Source: Streptomyces lomondensis | Lineage (GTDB): Bacteria > Actinomycetota > Actinomycetes > Streptomycetales > Streptomycetaceae | Reading direction: 5' to 3' | Assembly: GCF_014651035.1 (NCBI RefSeq) | Contig: NZ_BMWC01000002.1 | Span: forward strand, 248,001-312,000 | Length of the DNA: 64,000 nt | Shown: positions 24,807 to 33,676 of the stretch, in pieces | Position numbering within the stretch: the first letter of the stretch is position 1 | Layout: each line of letters starts with the position of its first letter | The notes under the pieces: model-generated | The model's input: the letters and a program-made list of their open reading frames with translations, nothing else | Told to the model about the DNA's origin: nothing | The model's database searches: none | Program-made: the position numbers and the translations under genes

Positions 24807-25781
24807 TCACCCCAGTCCTCGGTGTGAGTCCGGTGCCGTGCCGATCCACTTCGCGGCGGCCTCGGAGCGGCTGGTGCTGTGGAGCTTGGCGAAGATGCGG
24901 TTGATGTGGTTCTTGACGGTCTTCTCGCTGATGAAGCACGTGGCGGCGATCTGCTGGTTGTTCATGCCGGACGCGATGAGGTCCATGATCTCCGCCTCCC
25001 TCGTGCTCAGTTGGAACCGCGACCTGTCGGGAGCGGCCGGTCGGCCACTCGTCCACCCAGACGAAGACTGTCCCACATCCGGTTGCACTTGCGAAAGGTT
25101 TTCCGAAGAAGTAGATGGCGGCAGGATGTGCGGGAGGGTGAAATTCGCTGATGGCGACGTCCGTTGGGGTTCGATATGCGATTGCTCGGAGGCGGAAATT
25201 CCGTATGCAGTCGCACTCGATGACTGCCCAAGCCCCTCAGGCAGGGACACAGGCGCCGAGCCCTGGCTCTGGCGGAGCTGGGCCAGCAGGGCGCCCGCCG
25301 CCGAGGGAGTGAAGTGGGCCCGGCCCTCCTTGATGTCCCGTACGGCATCGACCAGCTGGTCGGCCGTGAACTCGCCGTGGACCAGGTAGCCGCCCGCTCC
25401 TCGGCGCAGGGCCTCCTGGACTATCTCCGACTCCCTGCTGTAGGTCAGCATCACGACCGGGGCGATCTGGACCAGGTACGGCAGTGCCGAGATGCCGTCG
25501 ACCCCGGGCATGCGGACGTCGAGGAGGACGACGTCCGGACGGTGCTGGTGGGCGGCCTCGTAGGCCTGGCGGCCGTCGGCGGCCTCCGCTACGACCGTGA
25601 TGTCGGCGCGGCCGGAGAGCAGGGCGGTGAGGCCCGCCCGGACCACGGGGTTGTCGTCCGCCACGACGACCCGGAGGCCGCGGCTCGGTGCGGCGGGGTG
25701 CGGGAGGTCGGCGAACGGGTTCTGGGGCGGTGGTGGCGGCGGCTGTGGTGCGCCGGTGTGGTGGGGCGTCGGGTCCGGCAT
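24807..25781 (-). CDS. NarL/LuxR-type response regulator of the Tad cluster
   Basis: A 324-residue regulator. A Pro-rich N-terminus (PQPPPPPPQNPF) precedes a receiver domain (VVVADDNPVVRAGL, phospho-acceptor in VVLLDVRMPGVDG). The usual KP/Lys region reads GGYLVHGEF, so the conserved Lys seems replaced by His, a possible sign of atypical phosphorylation. A ~70-residue Ser/Pro linker follows, then a LuxR HTH (LSTREAEIMDLIASGMNNQQIAATCFISEKTVKNHINRIFAKL). Last gene of the nine-gene Tad operon, 27 bp after the kinase. Good candidate for binding the GGGCCC-repeat elements. Confidence 0.88.
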   Translation of the reverse strand: MPDPTPHHTGAPQPPPPPPQNPFADLPHPAAPSRGLRVVVADDNPVVRAGLTALLSGRADITVVAEAADGRQAYEAAHQHRPDVVLLDVRMPGVDGISALPYLVQIAPVVMLTYSRESEIVQEALRRGAGGYLVHGEFTADQLVDAVRDIKEGRAHFTPSAAGALLAQLRQSQGSAPVSLPEGLGQSSSATAYGISASEQSHIEPQRTSPSANFTLPHILPPSTSSENLSQVQPDVGQSSSGWTSGRPAAPDRSRFQLSTREAEIMDLIASGMNNQQIAATCFISEKTVKNHINRIFAKLHSTSRSEAAAKWIGTAPDSHRGLG

Positions 25782-25808
25782 CGGGTGCCTCCTCTCCGGT
25801 CGTGGGGG

Positions 25809-27644
25809 TCAGGCGGTGGGTGTGGTCAGGGCCGCGAGGGGGAGTTCCAGGCGGACTTCCGTGCCCTTGGGGTGGCCGCCGCGGCCGATGCGGATGCGGG
25901 CGCCCACCGACGCGGCCCGCTCGACCATGCCGACCAGGCCGAAGTGGCCGGCGCGGCGGAGTTGTTCGAGGGTGGTGCCCGCGGGGAGGCCGCGGCCGTC
26001 GTCGTACACGCTGATGCGGAGCAGGTCCCCGTGGACGCCTGCGTGGACGTCGACGCGGGTCGGTCTCGCGTGGCGGTGGGCGTTCTCCATGGCTTCCGAG
26101 GCGATGGTGAGGAGCTGGCGGGCCACGGCCGGCGGGACGGGCGGGACGGCGTGGTCGCCGGTGGGGCGGTAGACGGCGGGCAGGCCGGTGCGGGCGCTGA
26201 AGTCGCGTGTGCGGGCTGCCAGTTCGACCAGGACGTCCGTGGCCTGGGAGGGGTCCGATTCACGGCGCAGGTCGGCCAGGAGTTCACGGGACTCCGCGGC
26301 GGCTCGGCGGGCTGACCGGGCGACCAGCGCGGCCTGCTGTCTGACCAGGGCCGCGTCCACCCGGTCCGCGCCGGCCGAGCCGGCCAGGCCGTCGGCGGCC
26401 AGGGCGACGCCGTGCAGGGTCTTGGCCACCGAGTCGTGCATCTCGCGGGCCAGGCGGGCGCGTTCGGCGCTGACCGCTTCCGTCACGGCGAGGCGGGCCT
26501 GGACGGTGGTGAGGGCCTGGGTGGCCGCGCCGAAGCGGAGCATGAGGTTGCGCAGGCTGGAGCCGACGGCTCCGGCGATGACGCAGAGGCCGGGCAGGAG
26601 GGTCGACTCGGCGAGGCCGCCGGGGTTCGGGTTCTCCTGAGCCGCGTGGATGAGGAGGAGCAGCAGGGCCTGGAGGGAGGCGAAGACGGCCGCGCCGCGC
26701 CAGCCGTAGACGAGGCCGGCCAGGAGGGGGGTGCAGACGCTGACGTAGGCGAGGGTGCTGTCCGGGCCCGCGGAGATGAGGAGCAGGGCGCCGAAGAGGG
26801 TGTCCGCGGCGAGGAGGGTGGGGTGGCGGAGGAGGAGGGGGCCGAAGCGTTCCCAGTCTCTGAACAGGACGTAGGAGGTCATGAAGGTGACGACCACGGC
26901 TGCGCCGACCAGGCGGGTCGGGAGGCCCTCGTTGGCGTTGACCAGGGCGGCGGGGGTGGCGAGGGCGATCATGGCCAGGCGGAAGCCGAAGACCTGGCGG
27001 CACATGGCCTGGAGGGCGTTGACCTGGATGTCGATGGCGGGGTTCGCCCGGCCTTCGGCGGGGATGGGGTTCCCGCCCGTACCGGCCGGGTGGCTCTCGT
27101 CGTCGGGTGCGGGTGGTGGCCCCTGCGGGGGCTGAGCGCCGTCGGCGGCCGACCGGCCGTTCGCGTGGCCTTCCGGGCCGTGTGTCGCGTGCCCCGCCGG
27201 CTCGCTGCTCGCGGCCGTCGACGTCGGACCCACGTTCGCAGGCCCTTCCGAACCATGTGTCACGTCCCCCGCCGGCTCGCTGCTCGCGGCCGTCGGCGTC
27301 GGACCCACGTTCGCAGGCCCTTCCCAACCATGTGTCACGTCCCCCGCCGGCTCGCTGCTCGCGGCCGTCGGCGTCGGGCCCTGAGGAGGGGCATCGGCCG
27401 CGGTCTCCCAAGGCACCACCTCCTGACGCCCGCCGCCCTTGATCCGCAGCGTCGCCTCACCGCCCACCGCCTCCCACCCCGGCGGCAGCGCAGGCGTCAC
27501 CGACGTCACCGGCACATCCGGCGCACCGGTGCGGACATGCGCCGGCAGCACCGTCCCCGCCGGCGGCGTCGTGATCTCCGGCGGCTTCTCCACGCGGCGG
27601 CGGCGACGGCCCAGCAGCCCGCTCCGCTCCCCTGTCATCGACAC
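25809..27644 (-). CDS. Membrane histidine kinase of the Tad cluster
   Basis: A 611-residue sensor kinase. Residues 1-200 are hydrophilic and include three imperfect 25-residue repeats (89-163). Residues ~215-400 hold several hydrophobic passes. The HisKA_3-type box reads ERARLAREMHDSVAKTLHGVALAADGL (phospho-acceptor His in EMHDS), and the ATPase has EAMENAHRHARPTRVDV (N box), YDDGRGLP and HFGLVGMVERAASVGA (G boxes). Pairs with the LuxR regulator encoded next. Starts 18 bp after tadC. The start is GTG at 27644 or ATG at 27638. Confidence 0.88.
   Translation of the reverse strand: MSMTGERSGLLGRRRRRVEKPPEITTPPAGTVLPAHVRTGAPDVPVTSVTPALPPGWEAVGGEATLRIKGGGRQEVVPWETAADAPPQGPTPTAASSEPAGDVTHGWEGPANVGPTPTAASSEPAGDVTHGSEGPANVGPTSTAASSEPAGHATHGPEGHANGRSAADGAQPPQGPPPAPDDESHPAGTGGNPIPAEGRANPAIDIQVNALQAMCRQVFGFRLAMIALATPAALVNANEGLPTRLVGAAVVVTFMTSYVLFRDWERFGPLLLRHPTLLAADTLFGALLLISAGPDSTLAYVSVCTPLLAGLVYGWRGAAVFASLQALLLLLIHAAQENPNPGGLAESTLLPGLCVIAGAVGSSLRNLMLRFGAATQALTTVQARLAVTEAVSAERARLAREMHDSVAKTLHGVALAADGLAGSAGADRVDAALVRQQAALVARSARRAAAESRELLADLRRESDPSQATDVLVELAARTRDFSARTGLPAVYRPTGDHAVPPVPPAVARQLLTIASEAMENAHRHARPTRVDVHAGVHGDLLRISVYDDGRGLPAGTTLEQLRRAGHFGLVGMVERAASVGARIRIGRGGHPKGTEVRLELPLAALTTPTA
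27156..27380 (-). repeat. Three 75-bp tandem repeats inside the kinase gene
   Basis: Three consecutive 25-codon units beginning GPTPTAASSEPAG (residues 89-113, 114-138, 139-163). The first two differ by about one residue; the third has diverged. They lie in the hydrophilic N-terminal region, so copy-number change would keep the frame. Confidence 0.85.
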
Positions 27645-27662
27645 TGTGGTCGCCCCCTCCCC

Positions 27663-28550
27663 CTACTTGCCCGTCACCGAGCCGAAGTCCGTGCCCGAGC
27701 CGAGGATGAGGCCGGCGCCGAGGAGGAGCATCGTGGCCGGGACCATGAAGGTCGTGATCATCATCGTGGCCTTGGGGACGGCCCGGGCGGCCTTGCGGCG
27801 GGCGTTCTGGGCGTCCGTACGCCGCATGTCCTTGGCGAGGGCCACCAGCGTGTCGACGATCGGCGCGCCCAGTTCCTCCCCCTGCTGCAACGCCGTCACG
27901 AACATCGCCACCTGCTCCGAGTCGTTGCGGCGCCGCAGTTCCGCGAAGGCCTGGCGGCGGCTCATGCCGAGGTCCATCTGGCGCAGGGTGATGCGCAGTT
28001 CGTCGGCCCAGGGGCCCTCGTACTTGGACGCGACCCGGTCCAGCGCCTGGCGGAAGCCGAGGCCCGCGCTCACCACGACCGCCAGGACGTCCAGGAAGTC
28101 CGGCAGGGTCCGCTCGATGACGTCCTTGCGGATGCGGATCGCGGACCAGATGCCGACCTCGGTCCAGAACGCGCCGAAGGCCAGCAGGAGCAGGGCGACC
28201 AGGAGCTGGCCCCGCATCAGGAAGACCAGGAAGCCGACGCCGCCCAGGGCCCCGTACACCGCCCGCCGCGCCGCGTAGCGGTCGATCGTCAGGCCGCCCG
28301 GGTTGCCCGCCAGGTCGATCTTGCGGCGGTACTTCGCCACCTGCTTGGGGCCCATCAGGCGCAGCACGGCGGGGGCGTACCGCATGCCCATGCGGTCGAT
28401 GAGGGAGTCGACCGCGCCGGTGCGGGTGGAGCCGACCTCCAGGGCCAGCGCGAGGTCGCCGGGCAGTTTGGCCTCGGCGCGGTACATGCGGATGCCGGCG
28501 AAGATGCCCCAGACGCCGAGGCCCATCAGCAGGGCGAGAAGCAGTCCCAT
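27663..28550 (-). CDS. tadC: TadC-like type II secretion F-domain protein
   Basis: A 295-residue inner-membrane platform protein of the Tad pilus. It has one N-terminal membrane segment, two central ones (YGALGGVGFLVFLMRGQLLVALLLLAFGAF) and a C-terminal one, around a T2SSF domain (IERTLPDFLDVLAVVVSAGLGFRQALDRVASKYEGPWADEL ... FVTALQQGEELGAPIVDTL). With TadB it forms the platform on which TadA acts. 18 bp gaps on both sides show tight operon packing. Confidence 0.88.
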   Translation of the reverse strand: MGLLLALLMGLGVWGIFAGIRMYRAEAKLPGDLALALEVGSTRTGAVDSLIDRMGMRYAPAVLRLMGPKQVAKYRRKIDLAGNPGGLTIDRYAARRAVYGALGGVGFLVFLMRGQLLVALLLLAFGAFWTEVGIWSAIRIRKDVIERTLPDFLDVLAVVVSAGLGFRQALDRVASKYEGPWADELRITLRQMDLGMSRRQAFAELRRRNDSEQVAMFVTALQQGEELGAPIVDTLVALAKDMRRTDAQNARRKAARAVPKATMMITTFMVPATMLLLGAGLILGSGTDFGSVTGK

Positions 28551-28568
28551 GGTTTGCCTCCGTGCTTC

Positions 28569-29513
28569 TCAGACGTCGATGCGGGACAGGCGGCGGATGA
28601 GGACGAAGCCGACGGCGTAGAGGGAGAAGGCGATGATGACCGCCGCCTGGCCGAAGGGGGAGCCGGTCATGCGGTCCAGGGCGCCGTCCTTCACCCCGTT
28701 CATCAGGAACAGGGAGCCCACGCCCAGCACCGGCACCGCGTATGACGTCATGTTCACCTGCGACAACTGCGTCCGGACCTCCCGCCGCGTCTCCTTCCGC
28801 TCCTCCAGCGTCTCCGTCAGATTCCGCAGCGCGCTCACCACCTGCCCACCCGCCCGATTCGACAACACCAGCGTCGTGACCAGGACGACCAGTTCGCGGG
28901 ACGGGAGGCGGTCCGCCAGTTCGCTCAGCGCGTCGTCCATCGACGCGCCGACGGCCAGCTGGGCGGAGACCTTGCCCAGTTCCTCGCCCGCAGGGGCCTC
29001 CATCTCCTCCGCCGCCATGCCGATCGCCGTCCGCAGGGCGAGTCCCGCCTGGGTCGCGTTGGCGAGGATCCTGGACATTTCGGGGAGCTGGTTGATGAAC
29101 TTCTCGATGCGTTTCTGGCGTTGCCAGTTCAGGAACTGGACGGCGACACCGATGCCCAGCAGGCCCGCCAGCGGGCCGAAGAAAGGTGCCAGGGCCGCCT
29201 GCCCGATCAGCCACAGGCCCGCGACCGTGGCCAGCATGTAGACGAAGAACTCACCCGGCGTGATGTCCAGGCCGGTCGCCGCCAGGCGGAGTTCCAGTTT
29301 CCTGCCGAGCTTGGTGCGCCGCAGGCGGCGGTCGATCCCCCGGAAGTGGCGGCGCCGGCCGCCGGCCGGGATCTGGCCGGTGGCGGACAGCCGGTCGACG
29401 AGCGCCTGCCGCTGGGCCTTGCCCGTGGCGTAGGAGTGCAGGCCGGCGACCGCGAGGACGCACGTCAGCAGGGTGATGCCGGTGGTGAGCGTGATGAGCG
29501 TGTGCAGTTCCAT
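28569..29513 (-). CDS. tadB: TadB-like type II secretion F-domain protein
   Basis: A 314-residue inner-membrane protein paired with TadC. Membrane segments lie near residues 7-25, 90-125 and at the C-terminus (AAVIIAFSLYAVGFVLI); the T2SSF core reads INQLPEMSRILANATQAGLALRTAIGMAAEEM ... LVLVTTLVLSNRAGGQVVSALRNLTETLEERKETRREV. It follows tadA by 9 bp. Function: assembly platform of the Flp pilus. Confidence 0.88.
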   Translation of the reverse strand: MELHTLITLTTGITLLTCVLAVAGLHSYATGKAQRQALVDRLSATGQIPAGGRRRHFRGIDRRLRRTKLGRKLELRLAATGLDITPGEFFVYMLATVAGLWLIGQAALAPFFGPLAGLLGIGVAVQFLNWQRQKRIEKFINQLPEMSRILANATQAGLALRTAIGMAAEEMEAPAGEELGKVSAQLAVGASMDDALSELADRLPSRELVVLVTTLVLSNRAGGQVVSALRNLTETLEERKETRREVRTQLSQVNMTSYAVPVLGVGSLFLMNGVKDGALDRMTGSPFGQAAVIIAFSLYAVGFVLIRRLSRIDV

Positions 29514-29522
29514 CGGTCGGTC

Positions 29523-30860
29523 CTACCTGGCTTCTCGGGTGGCTAGCTGGTCCACGGACCGGGCGATGCCGAAGGCCTGCGGGAGGGGCTGGCTCGCCAT
29601 GTAGAGGCGGTCGGCGGTGCGGCGTGGGAGGGGGAAGTACTCGAAGGCGCCGTGGATACGGCCGTCGGAGGTCATCGGCTGCGCGTTGAAGCGGGCGACG
29701 GTGACCAGCCGGTACGGGTCGCTGCCGTGGCTGTCCATCAGCGCGATCTCGGTGATGCGGCGGGCGCCGTCCGCGAACCTCGTCAGCTGCACGATGACGT
29801 CCACCGCGCTGTTGATCTGGTCGTGCAGCGCCACGAAGGGGATCTCCACGTCCGACATGGACGCCAGGGTCTGGAGCCGCATCAGCGCGTCCTCGGCGCT
29901 GTTGGCGTGGACGGTGGCCAGGGAGCCGTCGTGGCCCGTGGACATCGCCTGGAGCATGTCGAGGGACTCGCCGCCGCGGACCTCGCCCACGACGATCCGG
30001 TCGGGGCGCATGCGCAGGGAGTTGCGGACCAGGTCGCGGATCGTGACCTGGCCCTTGCCCTCGACGTTGGGGGGCCGCGACTCCAGGCGGATCACGTGCG
30101 GCTGCTGGAGCTGGAGTTCGGCGGAGTCCTCGATGGTGATGATGCGTTCGCCCTCGGGGATGAGGCCGGAGAGCGCGTTCAGAAGGGTCGTCTTTCCGGT
30201 GCCCGTGGCGCCCGAGACGATGATGTTGAACTTGGCCTGCACCAGGCCCGCCAGCAGGTACAGCATGTGCTCGTCGAGCGAGCCGAGGCCGATCAGCTCC
30301 TGGAGCGTGAAGGAGCGCGGGAAGCGGCGGATCGTGAGGGTCGCGCCCGTCAGGGACAGCGGCGGGATGATGACGTTGACGCGCTCGCCGGAGGGCAGGC
30401 GGGCGTCGACCATCGGGTTCGACTCGTCCACGCGGCGGTTGACCGTGGAGACGATCCGCTCGATCGTCTGCATCAGCTGGTCGTTGGAGGCGAAGCGCAA
30501 CGGCAGTTGCTCGACCCGGCCGCCGCGCTCCACGAAGATCGCGTCCGGGCCGTTCACCATGATCTCGGTGATGGACGCGTCCTCCAGGAGCGGTTCCAGG
30601 ATGCCGAGGCCGAGTGCCTCGTCGACCACCCGGCGGATCAGCTGCGAGCGCTCCACCGTCGACAGGACCGGGCCCTCGCGGCTGATGATGTGCCCGAGCA
30701 CCCGCTCCAGCCGGGCCCTGCGCTCGGCGGCGGCCAGCGAACTCATCTCCGCGAGGTCGATCTCCTCCAGGAGCTTGGCCCGGTAGGAGGCGACCATGTG
30801 GCCGTCCTCGCCCCGGTTGCCGTTCTCCTCGGGGGTGTTGATGCGTGCTCGCAGGCTCAT
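29523..30860 (-). CDS. tadA: TadA/CpaF-family pilus assembly ATPase
   Basis: A 445-residue hexameric secretion ATPase of the VirB11/CpaF type that powers Flp pilus assembly. Walker A GATGTGKT (217-224), the Asp box IITIEDSAELQLQQPHVIRLE, Walker B DRIVVGEVRGGE (287-298) and the His box STGHDGSLATVHAN are all present. The N-terminal domain (residues ~25-190) includes SITEIMVNGPDAIFVERGGR. The ATG at 30860 is chosen; an upstream extension of 53 residues overlaps the tadE gene and is low complexity. 25 bp after tadE. Confidence 0.92.
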   Translation of the reverse strand: MSLRARINTPEENGNRGEDGHMVASYRAKLLEEIDLAEMSSLAAAERRARLERVLGHIISREGPVLSTVERSQLIRRVVDEALGLGILEPLLEDASITEIMVNGPDAIFVERGGRVEQLPLRFASNDQLMQTIERIVSTVNRRVDESNPMVDARLPSGERVNVIIPPLSLTGATLTIRRFPRSFTLQELIGLGSLDEHMLYLLAGLVQAKFNIIVSGATGTGKTTLLNALSGLIPEGERIITIEDSAELQLQQPHVIRLESRPPNVEGKGQVTIRDLVRNSLRMRPDRIVVGEVRGGESLDMLQAMSTGHDGSLATVHANSAEDALMRLQTLASMSDVEIPFVALHDQINSAVDVIVQLTRFADGARRITEIALMDSHGSDPYRLVTVARFNAQPMTSDGRIHGAFEYFPLPRRTADRLYMASQPLPQAFGIARSVDQLATREAR

Positions 30861-30885
30861 GAGTCCGGTGCTCCTAGCTCGTCGC

Positions 30886-31239
30886 TCAGTGGTCGAGCGG
30901 CATCGTCGCGGTCTTGACCGCCGGGTCGAACGTCCAGCCCGGCACGAGGGACGGGATCCGCACGGTGGCCGTGACCGTGACCTCGTCCCCGCCGTAGGAG
31001 GCAGGGCAACCCGTGACATCCAGCCAGTCGCTCACCGCCGCCCGGCAGTCCGCCTCGTACGGCCCCTCCAGCGACGCGCTGCGCGCCCCCGTCCGGGCCG
31101 CCGTGCCCGCCTGCTGGGCCGTGTAGGCGATCAGGCCGAGCTGCACGGCCGCCAGGGCGACGAGCAGCAGGATCGGCAGGAAGCCGATGTACTCGATGGC
31201 GACCTGGCCGCGGTCGCGGCCCTTGCGGGGACGACCCAT
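30886..31239 (-). CDS. tadE: TadE-like pseudopilin
   Basis: A 117-residue pseudopilin. Prepilin-type site RDRG11|QVAIEYIGFLPILLLVALAAVQLGL with Glu at +5, then QQAGTAARTGARSAS and a C-terminal β-rich domain with two Cys (ADCRAAV, TGCPAS). Minor pilins of this type help start or anchor Flp pili. Start and preceding stop are one base apart (TGAGATG), implying coupling with the second TadE gene upstream. Confidence 0.87.
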   Translation of the reverse strand: MGRPRKGRDRGQVAIEYIGFLPILLLVALAAVQLGLIAYTAQQAGTAARTGARSASLEGPYEADCRAAVSDWLDVTGCPASYGGDEVTVTATVRIPSLVPGWTFDPAVKTATMPLDH

Positions 31240-31240
31240 C

Positions 31241-31633
31241 TCAGTCCGCCTCCTCGACTGCGCCGGCATGGCCCTTGACGGCGTAGGGGAAGGACAGCGT
31301 GCCCGGGAAGAGGATCGGGACCTCCAGCCTGACGTCGGCCGTCACATAGCCGGAGCCGCCGCAGGTCACGTCGGCACCGGAGCGCCACGCCTCCGACAGG
31401 TGCCTGAGCCCTGCCTCCGCGCACGCGGCCTGCCGCGCCCCCGGCTCGGCCGCCGTGCCCGCCCGTACCGCCTCGTCCGCGGCGTTCCCCGCGAGCGTGA
31501 AGGTGTAGCCGACGAGGACGACCTGCCACAGCGCGATCAGCGTCACGAGGATCGTCGGGGTCATGCCGAGGAACTCGATGGTGACCTGGCCCCGGTCTCG
31601 CTCGCTCAAAGGCTCGCTCAAGGACACGCTCAT
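31241..31633 (-). CDS. TadE/TadF-like pseudopilin
   Basis: A 130-residue second pseudopilin. Site RDRG15|QVTIEFLGMTPTILVTLIALWQVVLVGYTFTLAGNAADEAVRAG, Glu at +5 and Phe at +6. The C-terminal half has two Cys (AACAEAG, VTCGGSG) and a VRLEVPILFPG β stretch similar to its neighbour, so the two genes look like an old duplication. Overlaps the cpaE stop by 4 bp. Confidence 0.85.
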   Translation of the reverse strand: MSVSLSEPLSERDRGQVTIEFLGMTPTILVTLIALWQVVLVGYTFTLAGNAADEAVRAGTAAEPGARQAACAEAGLRHLSEAWRSGADVTCGGSGYVTADVRLEVPILFPGTLSFPYAVKGHAGAVEEAD

Positions 31634-32880
31634 CCCTCCCTCCGCCGCCGGAAGCTCACCGATCCCCGGTCACCGCCCCGGAACCGGCCCCCCTTCTGGG
31701 CGCCCTCGGGGACCTTGACGAGGCCCAGCTCCCCCGCCAGACCCCACAGGGCCTGCTTCACCGAGCTCTTGTTCTCCAGCTCGTGGATGCGGCCCGCGTC
31801 CACGACGCTCTGGAGTTCCTTGAAGTTGGCGGGGATCGCGGTGGCCGCGACCGGCGTGCCGGTGATCTTCTGGATCAGGGGCGGCTGGATCTCCGTGGCG
31901 CGGGAGTGCCGGTTGACGACGACGGTGGTCTCCTCGGCCTTGCGGATCTGGAGCCGGTCCCACATCCGCACCGCCCGTTTGGCGCCCCGTACGGCGACCA
32001 CGTCCGGGGTGGTGACCAGCAGGGCCCGGTCCGCCATCTCCACAGCCGCCGCCCCGGCTCCGTTCAGCTGGGCGCCGCAGTCGATGACGACGACCTCGTA
32101 GCGGGAGCGCAGGGCGCTGACGATCTGCCGGGCGGCGCGGTCGGTGACGTCCTCGCCGCGTTCCCCTTCGGCCGGGGCGAGCAGCAGGGCGAGGCCGGTG
32201 TCGTGGCGGAACACCGCGTCGGCCAGGACGCGCGGGGAGATGTCGGTGATGGCGGCCAGGTCGACGACGGAGCGGCGGAACTGGACGTCCAGGTAGGAGG
32301 CGATGTCGCCGGTCTGGAGGTCCATGTCGACCAGGGCCGTGCCGCGGCCGGAGGCCTGGGCGGCCAGGGCCAGCTGGATCGCGGTCAGGGTGGCGCCGGC
32401 ACCGCCCTTGGCGCCGCTGACCGTGACGACGGTGCCGCCGACGCCGGTGAAGACGTCGCCGCCGGCGCCCAGGTGCCGTCGTACGCCGACGGACCACTGG
32501 GCGACGGCCTGGACGCGGCTGGCGAGTTCCTCGTAGCTGAGGGGCAGGGCGACCAGGCCGCGGGCGCCGTAGTCCATGGCGGCCTGGAAGAGGCCGGGGC
32601 TCGCGTCGGAGGTGACGAGGATGACCCCGACGGCCGGGAAGCGCAGGGCCACTTCGCGGATCAGCTCCAGGGCGGGGACGGGGCCGATCCGCTCGTGCAC
32701 GACCACGACCTCGGGCAGTTCGTCGACGGACTCGGCGGCCAGGCGTGCGAGGGTGTCGATGAGCTGGGTGGAGTCGACCACCGGGGCGACCGGCTCGGCG
32801 TCCGGGAGCTGGCTGAGCAGCGTCGTGACGGACCGGACGGCGTCCGCGTCACCGACTGCCGGGAGGATCCTCGTGGGCAT
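31630..32880 (-). CDS. CpaE/TadZ-like ParA-family ATPase
   Basis: A 416-residue localisation ATPase. Residues 1-130 form a degenerate receiver-like domain (VVVVHERIGPVPALELIREVALRFPAVGVILVT). From ~150 the MinD/ParA core begins with a deviant Walker A (VSGAKGGAGATLTAIQ), continues with LVDMDLQTGDIASYLD and YEVVVIDCGAQLNGAG, and ends in a basic Arg/Gly tail. TadZ/CpaE proteins place pilus assembly sites, usually at poles; in a filamentous actinomycete the site is unknown. 9 bp after cpaB. Confidence 0.88.
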   Translation of the reverse strand: MPTRILPAVGDADAVRSVTTLLSQLPDAEPVAPVVDSTQLIDTLARLAAESVDELPEVVVVHERIGPVPALELIREVALRFPAVGVILVTSDASPGLFQAAMDYGARGLVALPLSYEELASRVQAVAQWSVGVRRHLGAGGDVFTGVGGTVVTVSGAKGGAGATLTAIQLALAAQASGRGTALVDMDLQTGDIASYLDVQFRRSVVDLAAITDISPRVLADAVFRHDTGLALLLAPAEGERGEDVTDRAARQIVSALRSRYEVVVIDCGAQLNGAGAAAVEMADRALLVTTPDVVAVRGAKRAVRMWDRLQIRKAEETTVVVNRHSRATEIQPPLIQKITGTPVAATAIPANFKELQSVVDAGRIHELENKSSVKQALWGLAGELGLVKVPEGAQKGGRFRGGDRGSVSFRRRREG

Positions 32881-32889
32881 GCGAGCCTC

Positions 32890-33597
32890 TCACTTGTCCT
32901 TCGCGAGTTCGTACGTCCGGTCCTGCTCCGGGACGGTGGTGTCGCTGCCGGGCGCGACGAGGGCGAGGCGGACGCGCTTGGCGAACGACTCGGCGTAGGT
33001 GATGCGCTGGGCGTCCAGGGCGGACAGCGCGAAGGTGATCGGGACGGCGTCGGTGGGCTGCTGGGTGCGGTTGCTCTCGTCCGGCTTCAGCGCGGCGATG
33101 TCGCCGATGTCGAGGACCTTGGCGTTGGTCACGATGATCTTCGACTGGTCGGGGTCGCCCTCGCGCTCGCCCTCGAAGGTGGCGTACACGTTGACCGAGG
33201 CGCCCGGGGTGATCTTGCCGGCCACGCCGGTCGCCGCGTCGACCATGATGGCGACCTCCTGCTGCCCGGGCCGCAGGGCCGGCTGCTGGACGATCATGTC
33301 GGACTGCAGCAGGGAGCCCGCCTGCAGCGTCGTGACGGCGATCTTGCCCTGGATCTCGCGCAGGTCGGTGACCGCGTTGTCCGACAGCCACCGTTCGGGC
33401 ATCTTGATCTTCTCGAACTGGCCCGTGCTGAGGGTGGTGTAGGGCGGCACGTCGGACTTGAGCCGGTAGGCGGTGACCTCGGGGCCGACCTTGGACTTCA
33501 CGTCGCTGATGACGGACAGCACACCGGTGAAGGCGCCCAGGGCGCAGACGACCGACAGGAGCAGGAGAATCACGCCGCGGCGCTGACGGGAGTTCAT
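32890..33597 (-). CDS. cpaB: CpaB/RcpC-like SAF-domain pilus assembly protein
   Basis: A 235-residue protein with an N-terminal membrane anchor (GVILLLLSVVCALGAFTGVLSVI), a SAF-like domain (YRLKSDVPPYTTLSTGQFEKIKMPERWL ... LQAGSLLQSDMI) and a second β domain (QQEVAIMVDAATGVAGKITPGASVNVYATFEG). This is the usual layout of CpaB/RcpC; in monoderms it lacks a secretin partner. First gene of the nine-gene run; its promoter should lie in 33598-33676. Confidence 0.87.
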   Translation of the reverse strand: MNSRQRRGVILLLLSVVCALGAFTGVLSVISDVKSKVGPEVTAYRLKSDVPPYTTLSTGQFEKIKMPERWLSDNAVTDLREIQGKIAVTTLQAGSLLQSDMIVQQPALRPGQQEVAIMVDAATGVAGKITPGASVNVYATFEGEREGDPDQSKIIVTNAKVLDIGDIAALKPDESNRTQQPTDAVPITFALSALDAQRITYAESFAKRVRLALVAPGSDTTVPEQDRTYELAKDK

Positions 33598-33676
33598 GAA
33601 CCGTACAACCTCGTTGGGGATATCGGTCGAGCGGGATCGGAGCAGTGCTGACGAGCGGTGTCAGGGCTGTCAGGGC

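Noticed and set aside
26412..28745. 777-codon plus-strand ORF across kinase and tadC
   Set aside because: Antisense shadow; composition rich in Gly/Arg/Glu and no domain.
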